Positions 7,824 through 20,543 of a stretch of DNA of 64,000 bases are shown here, in pieces; position 1 is the stretch's first letter; every line of letters starts with the position of its first letter. Made by a program: the position numbers and the translations under genes. The stretch lies in assembly GCF_029227915.1 (NCBI RefSeq), contig NC_079878.1:24579501-24643500 (forward strand), read 5' to 3'. Below the pieces are notes generated by a model, which worked only from the letters and a program-made list of their open reading frames with translations, was not told where the DNA came from and searched no databases. This DNA comes from Hydractinia symbiolongicarpus. Lineage: Eukaryota; Cnidaria; Hydrozoa; Anthoathecata; Hydractiniidae.

Positions 7824-8605
7824 TTATGCCCATAAAAGCCCATAATAAATTTGCAGACTGTTGGATCCAATGTCCATGAGAGATGACAGTTTATTTCTTT
7901 CACGTTCTTGTATTTCACGGAGTAATTTAAATTCGTGTTTTGTCCATTCATGGAGATTTAAATCATTTTGGTCTCCTGCAATTCATCCAATCTAGGATCC
8001 AGATCATCACGACCAGTATGGCCAAGAAACTTTAACGTACAGTGACTCTGTTTTCGCCCTCGTTTCAGTACCTCAAAGACTCATCGAATAGGGCCGACAT
8101 AAACGGAGACTTCATAATTCCATCCTGAATCATTTGCTCGAAGTCTGGGAATGGTTGACCAGTTGACTTTACTTGGATCTACCCATTTAAAAATTTGATG
8201 CCACAGGATCGGCTTGGCAAATACGTCTTAGTACATCTCCAAAGTCATTAACAGAATTATTACTAAAACCTTTCTTGACACAACACATCGCCCAAGCAAT
8301 GTGTGCCTCGTCGCACATTCCTGACTAAAATGTTTGATCAGGGTGTGAATCTTCGGAGAGTAAGAAGGAAGATAATATATCTTCATTAAAATTGATTTAG
8401 TAGTTGATGGTTGGAAGAAGTTCAAGGTTTTATTATGCAATGCCATATTATTTTCGGGCTTCTTGCCATCTGCATGCTTTTTGATGGAACCAATGCCATC
8501 CTGTCCTAGAGCAAGGTCCCACTGTTCACTTTACATTTTTTGCACTTAAATGAAGTTTTGGTTGTTACAGCACTGAGCCATACATTGAGATCGTGTTCCT
8601 TTATT
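7824..8605 (-). pseudogene. hAT-like transposase fragment carried in every array unit (copy spanning units 1-2)
   Basis: Read on the minus strand in 5'-3' order. First comes a BED-type finger: EHDLNVWLSAV, then FKCKKCK with zinc-site Cys codons at 8542-8544 and 8533-8535, then after a frameshift GQDGIGSIKKHADGKKP with His at 8474-8476; the expected second His appears to be Pro. Next FFQPSTTKS, then CDEAHIAWAMCCVKKGF...DPVASNF (8187-8315), FDESLRY (8068-8088), KFLGHTGRDD (from 8032), KMI-stop-ISMNGQNTNLNY (TAA at 7958-7960), and RNKLSSLMDIGSNSL ending at TAA 7824-7826. These blocks match, in order, a family of hAT-related zinc-finger transposase proteins that I know from cnidarian and fish genomes. 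The blocks sit in different frames with in-frame stops. The same lesions recur in all units, so they predate amplification. The block order is seen; the family name is from memory. Confidence 0.6.
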
Positions 8606-9428
8606 TGGTCCGTCTGTGCCAGTCATAAATACAATCTATATAAAAAAACTTGATGTTAAAAATTCATTTATTTCCTTAAATCGACTCCATTTTGTTTAAA
8701 TTTATCCAGCTGTTCTTTTGAGATAAAGACGTTCATCGGATTTGATATTTTCTGTGTGTCAAATCCTCTGCCCAAACACTTTCTGTCTATGTGGTAGTGA
8801 ACATTCGTTTACTTGCGTTTCCCTTGTGCTGCCTTCTCTTCTCTCAATAATCTTAACTCTGTTGTCATGACACACACACACATGTGTGTGTGAAATCTCC
8901 ACCACACCCGGCACATTTCCTAATGTAATTATTTTTTTATATAACGAAGCACCCTGCATCAACTTCTTTAACGTTTTTCTAAAGGTGTAACAAAAAAGCT
9001 TTTTTTCTTTGCATAAAATGTTGTATAAAATTGCAGGATAGTAGGGTGTATTTTATGCCCATAAAAGCCCATAATAAATTTGCAGACTGTTGGATCCAAT
9101 GTCCATGAGAGATGACAGTTTATTTCTTTCACGTTCTTGTATTTCACGGAGTAATTTAAATTCGTGTTTTGTCCATTCATGGAGATTTAAATCATTTTGG
9201 TCTCCTGCAATTCATCCAATCTAGGATCCAGATCATCACGACCAGTATGGCCAAGAAACTTTAACGTACAGTGACTCTGTTTTCGCCCTCGTTTCAGTAC
9301 CTCAAAGACTCATCGAATAGGGCCGACATAAACGGAGACTTCATAATTTCATCCTGAATCATTTGCTCGAAGTCTGGGAATGGTTGACCAGTTGACTTTA
9401 CTTGGATCTACTCATTTAAAAATTTGAT
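8200..9428. repeat. Array unit 2, short form
   Basis: 1,229 bp. First unit of the homogeneous run of seven short units at the left end. It ends with the ctactcattt variant shared with units 3, 7 and 8. Confidence 0.97.
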
Positions 9429-10655
9429 GCCACAGGATCGGCTTGGCAAATACGTCTTAGTACATCTCCAAAGTCATTAACAGAATTATTACTAAAACCT
9501 TTCTTGACACAACACATCGCCCAAGCAATGTGTGCCTCGTCGCACATTCCTGACTAAAATGTTTGATCAGGGTGTGAATCTTCGGAGAGTAAGAAGGAAG
9601 ATAATATATCTTCATTAAAATTGATTTAGTAGTTGATGGTTGGAAGAAGTTCAAGGTTTTATTATGCAATGCCATATTATTTTCGGGCTTCTTGCCATCT
9701 GCATGCTTTTTGATGGAACCAATGCCATCCTGTCCTAGAGCAAGGTCCCACTGTTCACTTTACATTTTTTGCACTTAAATGAAGTTTTAGTTGTTACAGC
9801 ACTGAGCCATACATTGAGATCGTGTTCCTTTATTTGGTCCGTCTGTGCCAGTCATAAATACAATCTATATAAAAAAAACTTGATGTTAAAAATTCATTTA
9901 TTTCCTTAAATCGACTCCATTTTGTTTAAATTTATCCAGCTGTTCTTTTGAGATAAAGACGTTCATCGGATTTGATATTTTCTGTGTGTCAAATCCTCTG
10001 CCCAAACACTTTCTGTCTATGTGGTAGTGAACATTCGTTTACTTGCGTTTCCCTTGTGCTGCCTTCTCTTCTCTCAATAATCTTAACTCTGTTGTCATGA
10101 CACACACACATGTGTGTGTGAAATCTCCACCACACCCGGCACATTTCCTAATGTAGTTATTTTTTTATATAACGAAGCACCCTGCATCAACTTCTTTAAC
10201 GTTTTTCTAAAGGTGTAACAAAAAAGCTTTTTTTCTTTGCATAAAATGTTGTATAAAATTGCAGGATAGTAGGGCGTATTTTATGCCCATAAAAGCCCAT
10301 AATAAATTTGCAGACTGTTGGATCCAATGTCCATGAGAGATGACAGTTTATTTCTTTCACGTTCTTGTATTTCACGGAGTAATTTAAATTCGTGTTTTGT
10401 CCATTCATGGAGATTTAAATCATTTTGGTCTCCTGCAATTCATCCAATCTAGGATCCAGATCATCACGACCATATGGCCAAGAAACTTTAACGTACAGTG
10501 ACTCTGTTTTCGCCCTCGTTTCAGTACCTCAAAGACTCATCGAATAGGGCCGACATAAACGGAGACTTCATAATTTCATCCTGAATCATTTGCTCGAAGT
10601 CTGGGAATGGTTGACCAGTTGACTTTACTTGGATCTACTCATTTAAAAATTTGAT
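9429..10655. repeat. Array unit 3, short form
   Basis: 1,227 bp. Belongs to the left-end subtype with one AC fewer, gaagttttag, gggcgtatt and aatgtagtta. Private loss of two bases in cgaccatatgg. Confidence 0.97.
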
Positions 10656-11884
10656 GCCACAGGATCGGCTTGGCAAATACGTCTTAGTACATCTCCAAAG
10701 TCATTAACAGAATTATTACTAAAACCTTTCTTGACACAACACATCGCCCAAGCAATGTGTGCCTCGTCGCACATTCCTGACTAAAATGTTTGATCAGGGT
10801 GTGAATCTTCGGAGAGTAAGAAGGAAGATAATATATCTTCATTAAAATTGATTTAGTAGTTGATGGTTGGAAGAAGTTCAAGGTTTTATTATGCAATGCC
10901 ATATTATTTTCGGGCTTCTTGCCATCTGCATGCTTTTTGATGGAACCAATGCCATCCTGTCCTAGAGCAAGGTCCCACTGTTCACTTTACATTTTTTGCA
11001 CTTAAATGAAGTTTTGGTTGTTACAGCACTGAGCCATACATTGAGATCGTGTTCCTTTATTTGGTCCGTCTGTGCCAGTCATAAATACAATCTATATAAA
11101 AAAACTTGATGTTAAAAATTCATTTATTTCCTTAAATCGACTCCATTTTGTTTAAATTTATCCAGCTGTTCTTTTGAGATAAAGACGTTCATCGGATTTG
11201 ATATTTTCTGTGTGTCAAATCCTCTGCCCAAACACTTTCTGTCTATGTGGTAGTGAACATTCGTTTACTTGCGTTTCCCTTGTGCTGCCTTCTCTTCTCT
11301 CAATAATCTTAACTCTGTTGTCATGACACACACACACATGTGTGTGTGAAATCTCCACCACACCCGGCACATTTCCTAATGTAATTATTTTTTTATATAA
11401 CGAAGCACCCTGCATCAACTTCTTTAACGTTTTTCTAAAGGTGTAACAAAAAAGCTTTTTTTCTTTGCATAAAATGTTGTATAAAATTGCAGGATAGTAG
11501 GGTGTATTTTATGCCCATAAAAGCCCATAATAAATTTGCAGACTGTTGGATCCAATGTCCATGAGAGATGACAGTTTATTTCTTTCACGTTCTTGTATTT
11601 CACGGAGTAATTTAAATTCGTGTTTTGTCCATTCATGGAGATTTAAATCATTTTGGTCTCCTGCAATTCATCCAATCTAGGATCCAGATCATCACGACCA
11701 GTATGGCCAAGAAACTTTAACGTACAGTGACTCTGTTTTCGCCCTCGTTTCAGTACCTCAAAGACTCATCGAATAGGGCCGACATAAACGGAGACTTCAT
11801 AATTCCATCCTGAATCATTTGCTCGAAGTCTGGGAATGGTTGACCAGTTGACTTTACTTGGATCTACCCATTTAAAAATTTGAT
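10656..11884. repeat. Array unit 4, short form
   Basis: 1,229 bp. The six-AC tract, aatgtaatta and ctacccattt place it with units 5 and 6. Confidence 0.97.
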
Positions 11885-13113
11885 GCCACAGGATCGGCTT
11901 GGCAAATACGTCTTAGTACATCTCCAAAGTCATTAACAGAATTATTACTAAAACCTTTCTTGACACAACACATCGCCCAAGCAATGTGTGCCTCGTCGCA
12001 CATTCCTGACTAAAATGTTTGATCAGGGTGTGAATCTTCGGAGAGTAAGAAGGAAGATAATATATCTTCATTAAAATTGATTTAGTAGTTGATGGTTGGA
12101 AGAAGTTCAAGGTTTTATTATGCAATGCCATATTATTTTCGGGCTTCTTGCCATCTGCATGCTTTTTGATGGAACCAATGCCATCCTGTCCTAGAGCAAG
12201 GTCCCACTGTTCACTTTACATTTTTTGCACTTAAATGAAGTTTTGGTTGTTACAGCACTGAGCCATACATTGAGATCGTGTTCCTTTATTTGGTCCGTCT
12301 GTGCCAGTCATAAATACAATCTATATAAAAAAACTTGATGTTAAAAATTCATTTATTTCCTTAAATCGACTCCATTTTGTTTAAATTTATCCAGCTGTTC
12401 TTTTGAGATAAAGACGTTCATCGGATTTGATATTTTCTGTGTGTCAAATCCTCTGCCCAAACACTTTCTGTCTATGTGGTAGTGAACATTCGTTTACTTG
12501 CGTTTCCCTTGTGCTGCCTTCTCTTCTCTCAATAATCTTAACTCTGTTGTCATGACACACACACACATGTGTGTGTGAAATCTCCACCACACCCGGCACA
12601 TTTCCTAATGTAATTATTTTTTTATATAACGAAGCACCCTGCATCAACTTCTTTAACGTTTTTCTAAAGGTGTAACAAAAAAGCTTTTTTTCTTTGCATA
12701 AAATGTTGTATAAAATTGCAGGATAGTAGGGTGTATTTTATGCCCATAAAAGCCCATAATAAATTTGCAGACTGTTGGATCCAATGTCCATGAGAGATGA
12801 CAGTTTATTTCTTTCACGTTCTTGTATTTCACGGAGTAATTTAAATTCGTGTTTTGTCCATTCATGGAGATTTAAATCATTTTGGTCTCCTGCAATTCAT
12901 CCAATCTAGGATCCAGATCATCACGACCAGTATGGCCAAGAAACTTTAACGTACAGTGACTCTGTTTTCGCCCTCGTTTCAGTACCTCAAAGACTCATTG
13001 AATAGGGCCGACATAAACGGAGACTTCATAATTCCATCCTGAATCATTTGCTCAAAGTCTGGGAATGGTTGACCAGTTGACTTTACTTGGATCTACCCAT
13101 TTAAAAATTTGAT
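11885..13113. repeat. Array unit 5, short form
   Basis: 1,229 bp. Same subtype as unit 4; private changes actcattgaat and gctcaaagtc. Confidence 0.97.
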
Positions 13114-14342
13114 GCCACAGGATCAGCTTGGCAAATACGTCTTAGTACATCTCCAAAGTCATTAACAGAATTATTACTAAAACCTTTCTTGACACAACAC
13201 ATCGCCCAAGCAATGTGTGCCTCGTCGCACACTCCTGACTAAAATGTTTGATCAGGGTGTGAATCTTCGGAGAGTAAGAAGGAAGATAATATATCTTCAT
13301 TAAAATTGATTTAGTAGTTGATGGTTGGAAGAAGTTCAAGGTTTTATTATGCAATGCCATATTATTTTCGGGCTTCTTGCCATCTGCATGCTTTTTGATG
13401 GAACCAATGCCATCCTGTCCTAGAGCAAGGTCCCACTGTTCACTTTACATTTTTTGCACTTAAATGAAGTTTTGGTTGTTACAGCACTGAGCCATACATT
13501 GAGATCGTGTTCCTTTATTTGGTCCGTCTGTGCCAGTCATAAATACAATCTATATAAAAAAACTTGATGTTAAAAATTCATTTATTTCCTTAAATCGACT
13601 CCATTTTGTTTAAATTTATCCAGCTGTTCTTTTGAGATAAAGACGTTCATCGGATTTGATATTTTCTGTGTGTCAAATCCTCTGCCCAAACACTTTCTGT
13701 CTATGTGGTAGTGAACATTCGTTTACTTGCGTTTCCCTTGTGCTGCCTTCTCTTCTCTCAATAATCTTAACTCTGTTGTCATGACACACACACACATGTG
13801 TGTGTGAAATCTCCACCACACCCGGCACATTTCCTAATGTAATTATTTTTTTATATAACGAAGCACCCTGCATCAACTTCTTTAACGTTTTTCTAAAGGT
13901 GTAACAAAAAAGCTTTTTTTCTTTGCATAAAATGTTGTATAAAATTGCAGGATAGTAGGGTGTATTTTATGCCCATAAAAGCCCATAATAAATTTGCAGA
14001 CTGTTGGATCCAATGTCCATGAGAGATGACAGTTTATTTCTTTCACGTTCTTGTATTTCACGGAGTAATTTAAATTCGTGTTTTGTCCATTCATGGAGAT
14101 TTAAATCATTTTGGTCTCCTGCAATTCATCCAATCTAGGATCCAGATCATCACGACCAGTATGGCCAAGAAACTTTAACGTACAGTGACTCTGTTTTCGC
14201 CCTCGTTTCAGTACCTCAAAGACTCATCGAATAGGGCCGACATAAACGGAGACTTCATAATTCCATCCTGAATCATTTGCTCGAAGTCTGGGAATGGTTG
14301 ACCAGTTGACTTTACTTGGATCTACCCATTTAAAAATTTGAT
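13114..14342. repeat. Array unit 6, short form
   Basis: 1,229 bp. Private gatcagcttgg at its start and cacactcctg; otherwise like units 4 and 5. Confidence 0.97.
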
Positions 14343-15569
14343 GCCACAGGATCGGCTTGGCAAATACGTCTTAGTACATCTCCAAAGTCATTAACAGAAT
14401 TATTACTAAAACCTTTCTTGACACAACACATCGCCCAAGCAATGTGTGGCTCGTCGCACATTCCTGACTAAAATGTTTGATCAGGGTGTGAATCTTCGGA
14501 GAGTAAGAAGGAAGATAATATATCTTCATTAAAATTGATTTAGTAGTTGATGGTTGGAAGAAGTTCAAGGTTTTATTATGCAATGCCATATTATTTTCGG
14601 GCTTCTTGCCATCTGCATGCTTTTTGATGGAACCAATGCCATCCTGTCCTAGAGCAAGGTCCCACTGTTCACTTTACATTTTTTGCACTTAAATGAAGTT
14701 TTAGTTGTTACAGCACTGAGCCATACATTGAGATCGTGTTCATTTATTTGGTCCGTCTGTGCCAGTCATAAATACAATCTATATAAAAAAACTTGATGTT
14801 AAAAATTCATTTATTTCCTTAAATCGACTCCATTTTGTTTAAATTTATCCAGCTGTTCTTTTGAGATAAAGACGTTCATCGGATTTGATATTTTCTGTGT
14901 GTCAAATCCTCTGCCCAAACACTTTCTGTCTATGTGGTAGTGAACATTCGTTTACTTGCGTTTCCCTTGTGCTGCCTTCTCTTCTCTCAATAATCTTAAC
15001 TCTGTTGTCATGACACACACACATGTGTGTGTGAAATCTCCACCACACCCGGCACATTTCCTAATGTAGTTATTTTTTTATATAACGAAGCACCCTGCAT
15101 CAACTTCTTTAACGTTTTTCTAAAGGTGTAACAAAAAAGCTTTTTTTCTTTGCATAAAATGTTGTATAAAATTGCAGGATAGTAGGGTGTATTTTATGCC
15201 CATAAAAGCCCATAATAAATTTGCAGACTGTTGGATCCAATGTCCATGAGAGATGACAGTTTATTTCTTTCACGTTCTTGTATTTCACGGAGTAATTTAA
15301 ATTCGTGTTTTGTCCATTCATGGAGATTTAAATCATTTTGGTCTCCTGCAATTCATCCAATCTAGGATCCAGATCATCACGACCAGTATGGCCAAGAAAC
15401 TTTAACGTACAGTGACTCTGTTTTCGCCCTCGTTTCAGTACCTCAAAGACTCATCGAATAGGGCCGACATAAACGGAGACTTCATAATTTCATCCTGAAT
15501 CATTTGCTCGAAGTCTGGGAATGGTTGACCAGTTGACTTTACTTGGATCTACTCATTTAAAAATTTGAT
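14343..15569. repeat. Array unit 7, short form
   Basis: 1,227 bp. Same subtype as units 3 and 8 (five ACs, gaagttttag, ctactcattt). Private gtgtggctcg and gttcatttat. Confidence 0.97.
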
Positions 15570-16797
15570 GCCACAGGATCGGCTTGGCAAATACGTCTTA
15601 GTACATCTCCAAAGTCATTAACAGAATTATTACTAAAACCTTTCTTGACACAACACATCGCCCAAGCAATGTGTGCCTCGTCGCACATTCCTGACTAAAA
15701 TGTTTGATCAGGGTGTGAATCTTCGGAGAGTAAGAAGGAAGATAATATATCTTCATTAAAATTGATTTAGTAGTTGATGGTTGGAAGAAGTTCAAGGTTT
15801 TATTATGCAATGCCATATTATTTTCGGGCTTCTTGCCATCTGCATGCTTTTTGATGGAACCAATGCCATCCTGTCCTAGAGCAAGGTCCCACTGTTCACT
15901 TTACATTTTTTGCACTTAAATGAAGTTTTAGTTGTTACAGCACTGAGCCATACATTGAGATCGTGTTCCTTTATTTGGTCCGTCTGTGCCAGTCATAAAT
16001 ACAATCTATATAAAAAAAACTTGATGTTAAAAATTCATTTATTTCCTTAAATCGACTCCATTTTGTTTAAATTTATCCAGCTGTTCTTTTGAGATAAAGA
16101 CGTTCATCGGATTTGATATTTTCTGTGTGTCAAATCCTCTGCCCAAACACTTTCTGTCTATGTGGTAGTGAACATTCGTTTACTTGCGTTTCCCTTGTGC
16201 TGCCTTCTCTTCTCTCAATAATCTTAACTCTGTTGTCATGACACACACACATGTGTGTGTGAAATCTCCACCACACCCGGCACATTTCCTAATGTAGTTA
16301 TTTTTTTATATAACGAAGCACCCTGCATCAACTTCTTTAACGTTTTTCTAAAGGTGTAACAAAAAAGCTTTTTTTCTTTGCATAAAATGTTGTATAAAAT
16401 TGCAGGATAGTAGGGCGTATTTTATGCCCATAAAAGCCCATAATAAATTTGCAGACTGTTGGATCCAATGTCCATGAGAGATGACAGTTTATTTCTTTCA
16501 CGTTCTTGTATTTCACGGAGTAATTTAAATTCGTGTTTTGTCCATTCATGGAGATTTAAATCATTTTGGTCTCCTGCAATTCATCCAATCTAGGATCCAG
16601 ATCATCACGACCAGTATGGCCAAGAAACTTTAACGTACAGTGACTCTGTTTTCGCCCTCGTTTCAGTACCTCAAAGACTCATCGAATAGGGCCGACATAA
16701 ACGGAGACTTCATAATTTCATCCTGAATCATTTGCTCGAAGTCTGGGAATGGTTGACCAGTTGACTTTACTTGGATCTACTCATTTAAAAATTTGAT
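15570..16797. repeat. Array unit 8, short form
   Basis: 1,228 bp. Shares gggcgtatt and the extra A in the tatataaaaaaaa run with unit 3, five units away, which suggests block copying within the left end. Confidence 0.97.
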
Positions 16798-18055
16798 GCC
16801 ACAGGATCGGCTTGGCAAATACGTCTTAGTACATCTCCAAAGTCATTAACAGAATTATTACTAAAACCTTTCTTGACACAACACATCGCCCAAGCAATGT
16901 GTGCCTCGTCGCACATTCCTAAAAAATAGATAATGAAAAAATTAATGGTTTACCTAAAATGTTTGATCAGGGTGTGAATCTTCGGAGAGTAAGAAGGAAG
17001 ATAATATATCTTCATTAAAATTGATTTAGTAGTTGATGGTTGGAAGAAGTTCAAGGTTTTATTATGCAATGCCATATTATTTTCGGGCTTCTTGCCATCT
17101 GCATGCTTTTTGATGGAACCAATGCCATCCTGTCCTAGAGCAAGGTCCCACTGTTCACTTTACATTTTTTGCACTTAAATGAAGTTTTGGTTGTTACAGC
17201 ACTGAGCCATACATTGAGATCGTGTTCCTTTATATGGTCCGTCTGTGCCAGTCATAAATACAATCTATATAAAAAAACTTGATGTTAAAAATTCATTTAT
17301 TTCCTTAAATCGACTCCATTTTGTTTAAATTTATCCAGCTGTTCTTTTGAGATAAAGACGTTCATCGGATTTGATATTTTCTGTGTCAAATCCTCTGCCC
17401 AAACACTTTCTGTCTATGTGGTAGTGAACATTCGTTTACTTGCGTTTCCCTTGTGCTGCCTTCTCTTCTCTCAATAATCTTAACTCTGTTGTCATGACAC
17501 ACACACACATGTGTGTGTGAAATCTCCACCACACCCGGCACATTTCCTAATGTAATTATTTTTTTATTTAACGAAGCACCCTGCATCAACTTCTTAATCG
17601 TTTTTTTAAAGGTGTAACAAAAAAGCTTTTTTTCTTTGCATAAAATGTTGTATAAAATTGCAGGATAGTAGGGTGTATTTTATGCCCATAAAAGCTCACG
17701 ATAAATTTGCAGACTGTTGAATCCAATGTCCATGAGAGATGACAGTTTATTTCTTTCACGTTCTTGTATTTCACGGAGTAATTTAAATTCGTGTTTTGTC
17801 CATTCATGGAGATTTAAATCATTTTGGTCTCCTGTAATTCGTCCAATCTAGGATCCAGATCATCACGACCAGTATGGCCAAGAAACTTTAACGTACAGTG
17901 ACTCTGTTTTCGCCCTCGTTTCAGTACCTCAAAGACTCATCGAATAGGGCCGACATAAACGGAGACTTCATAATTCCATCCTGAATCATTTGCTCGAAGT
18001 CTGGGAATGGTTGACCAGTTGCCTTTACTTGGATCTACCCATTTAAAAATTTGAT
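16798..18055. repeat. Array unit 9, long form, divergent
   Basis: 1,258 bp. The most divergent unit at this end: cattcctaaaaaa in the long block, tatatggtcc, a 2-bp loss in ctgtgtcaaat, tttatttaacg, cttaatcg, agctcacg and ttgaatcc. It shares tttatttaacg and agctca with unit 27 only. Confidence 0.97.
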
Positions 18056-19283
18056 GCCATAGGATCGGCTTGGCAAATACGTCTTAGTACATCTCCAAAG
18101 TCATTAACATAATTATTACTAAAACCTTTCTTGACACAACACATCGCCCAAGCAATGTGTGCCTCGTCGCACATTCCTGACTAAAATGTTTGATCAGGGT
18201 GTGAATCTTCGGAGAGTGAGAAGGAAGATAATATATCTTCATTAAAATTGATTTAGTAGTTGATGGTTGGAAGAAGTTCAAGGTTTTATTATGCAATGCC
18301 ATATTATTTTCGGGCTTCTTGCCATCTGCATGCTTTTTGATGGAACCAATGCCATCCTGTCCTAGAGCAAGGTCCCACTGTTCACTTTACATTTTTTGCA
18401 CTTAAATGAAGTTTTGGTTGTTACAGCACTGAGCCATACATTGAGATCGTGTTCCTTTATTTGGTCCGTCTGTGCCAGTCATAAATACAATCTATATAAA
18501 AAAACTTGATGTTAAAAATTCATTTATTTCCGTAAATCGACTCCATTTTGTTTAAATTTATCCAGCTGTTCTTTTGAGATAAAGACGTTCATCGGATTTG
18601 ATATTTTCTGTGTGTCAAATCCTCTGCCCAAACACTTTCTGTCTATGTGGTAGTGAACATTCGTTTACTTGCGTTTCCCTTGTGCTGCCTTCTCTTCTCT
18701 CAATAATCTTAACTCTGTTGTCCATGACACACACACACATGTGTGTGTGAAATCTCCACCACACCCGGCACATTTCCTAATGTAGTTATTTTTTTATATA
18801 ACGAAGCACCCTGCATCAACTTCTTTAACGTTTTTCTAAAGGTGTAACAAAAAAGCTTTTTTTCTTTGCATAAAATGTTGTATAAAATTGCAGGATAGTA
18901 GGGTGTATTTTATGCCCATAAAACCCCATAATAAATTTGCAGACTGTTGGATCCAATGTCCATGAGAGATGACAGTTTATTTCTTTCACGTTCTTGTATT
19001 TCACGGAGTAATTTAAATTCGTGTTTTGTCCATTCATGGAGATTTAAATCATTTTGGTCTCCTGCAATTCATCCAATCTAGGATCCAGATCATCACGACC
19101 AGTATGGCCAAGAAACTTTAACGTACAGTGACTCTGTTTTCGCCCTCGTTTCAGTACCTCAGACTCATCGAATAGGGCCGACATAAACGGAGACTTCATA
19201 ATTTCATCCTGAATCATTTGCTCGAAGTCTGGGAATGGTTGACCAGTTGACTTTACTTGGATCTACCCATTTAAAAATTTGAT
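18056..19283. repeat. Array unit 10, short form
   Basis: 1,228 bp. First unit with tttccgtaaat, gttgtccatgac and cataaaacccc, marking the change from the left-end subtype to the one dominating the rest. Private gccataggat (from unit 9's edge), gagtgagaag and a 2-bp loss in acctcagactc. Confidence 0.97.
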
Positions 19284-20543
19284 GCCACAGGATCGGCTTG
19301 GCAAATACGTCTTAGTACATCTCCAAAGTCATTAACAGAATTATTACTAAAACCTTTCTTGACACAACACATCGCCCAAGCAATGTGTGCCTCGTCGCAC
19401 ATTCCTGAAAAATAGATAATGAAAAAATTAATGGTTTACCTAAAATGTTTGATCAGTGTGTGAATCTTCGGAGAGTAAGAAGGAAGATAATATATCTTCA
19501 TTAAAATTGATTTAGTAGTTGATGGTTGGAAGAAGTTCAAGGTTTTATTATGCAATGCCATATTATTTTCTGGCTTCTTGCCATCTGCATGCTTTTTGAT
19601 GGAACCAATGCCATCCTGTCCTAGAGCAAGGTCCCACTGTTCACTTTACATTTTTTGCACTTAAATGAAGTTTTGGTTGTTTCAGCACTGAGCCATACAT
19701 TGAGATCGTGTTCCTTTATTTGGTCCGTCTGTGCCAGTCATAAATACAATCTATATAAAAAAACTTGATGTTAAAAATTCATTTATTTCCTTAAATCGAC
19801 TCCATTTTGTTTAAATTTATCCAGCTGTTCTTTTGAGATAAAGACGTTCATCGGATTTGATATTTTCTGTGTGTCAAATCCTCTGCCCAAACACTTTCTG
19901 TCTATGTGGTAGTGAACATTCGTTTACTTGCGTTTCCCTTGTGCTGCCTTCTCTTCTCTCAATAATCTTAACTCTGTTGTCATGACACACACACACATGT
20001 GTGTGTGAAATCTCCACCACACCCGGCACATTTCCTAATGTAGTTATTTTTTTATATAACGAAGCACTCTGCATCAACTTCTTTAACGTTTTTCTAAAGG
20101 TGTAACAAAAAAGCTTTTTTTCTTTGCATAAAATGTTGTATAAAATTGCAGGATAGTAGGGTGTATTTTATGCCCATAAAACCCCATAATAAATTTGCAG
20201 ACTGTTGGATCCAATGTCCATGAGAGATGACAGTTTATTTCTTTCACGTTCTTGTATTTCACGGAGTAATTTAAATTCGTGTTTTGTCCATTCATGGAGA
20301 TTTAAATCATTTTGGTCTCCTGCAATTCGTCCAATCTAGGATCCAGATCATCACGACAAGTACGGCCAAGAAACTTTAACGTACAGTGACTCTGTTTTCG
20401 CCCTCGTTTCAGTACCTCAAAGACTCATCGAATAGGGCCGACATAAACGGAGACTTCATAATTCCATCCTGAATCATTTGCTCGAAGTCTGGGAATGGTT
20501 GACCAGTTGCCTTTACTTGGATCTACCCATTTAAAAATTTGAT
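19284..20543. repeat. Array unit 11, long form
   Basis: 1,260 bp. Private cagtgtgtga, tttctggctt, tttcagcact and gcactctgc. Ends with the cgtcc, cgacaagt, gttgccttta haplotype that precedes a short unit. Confidence 0.97.

Larger units (their letters stand above)
6940..8199. repeat. Array unit 1, long form
   Basis: 1,260 bp. First unit after the unique flank, yet not degraded. Carries the private change ctcgacgcac (others ctcgtcgcac). Shares aatgtaatta and cataaaagccc with units 2 and 4-6. Confidence 0.97.

Noticed and set aside
7530-7951. Minus-strand frames of 67 and 70 codons repeated in most units
   Set aside because: They cover the hAT-like relic only in part and in the wrong frame for most of its blocks. 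They come and go with single-base indels between units, so no selection on them is visible.
8228-8446. 72-codon minus-strand frame found in short units
   Set aside because: It exists because the 31-bp deletion joins the finger frame to an unrelated frame; long units break it. Its second half is not in the frame of the hAT-like block.
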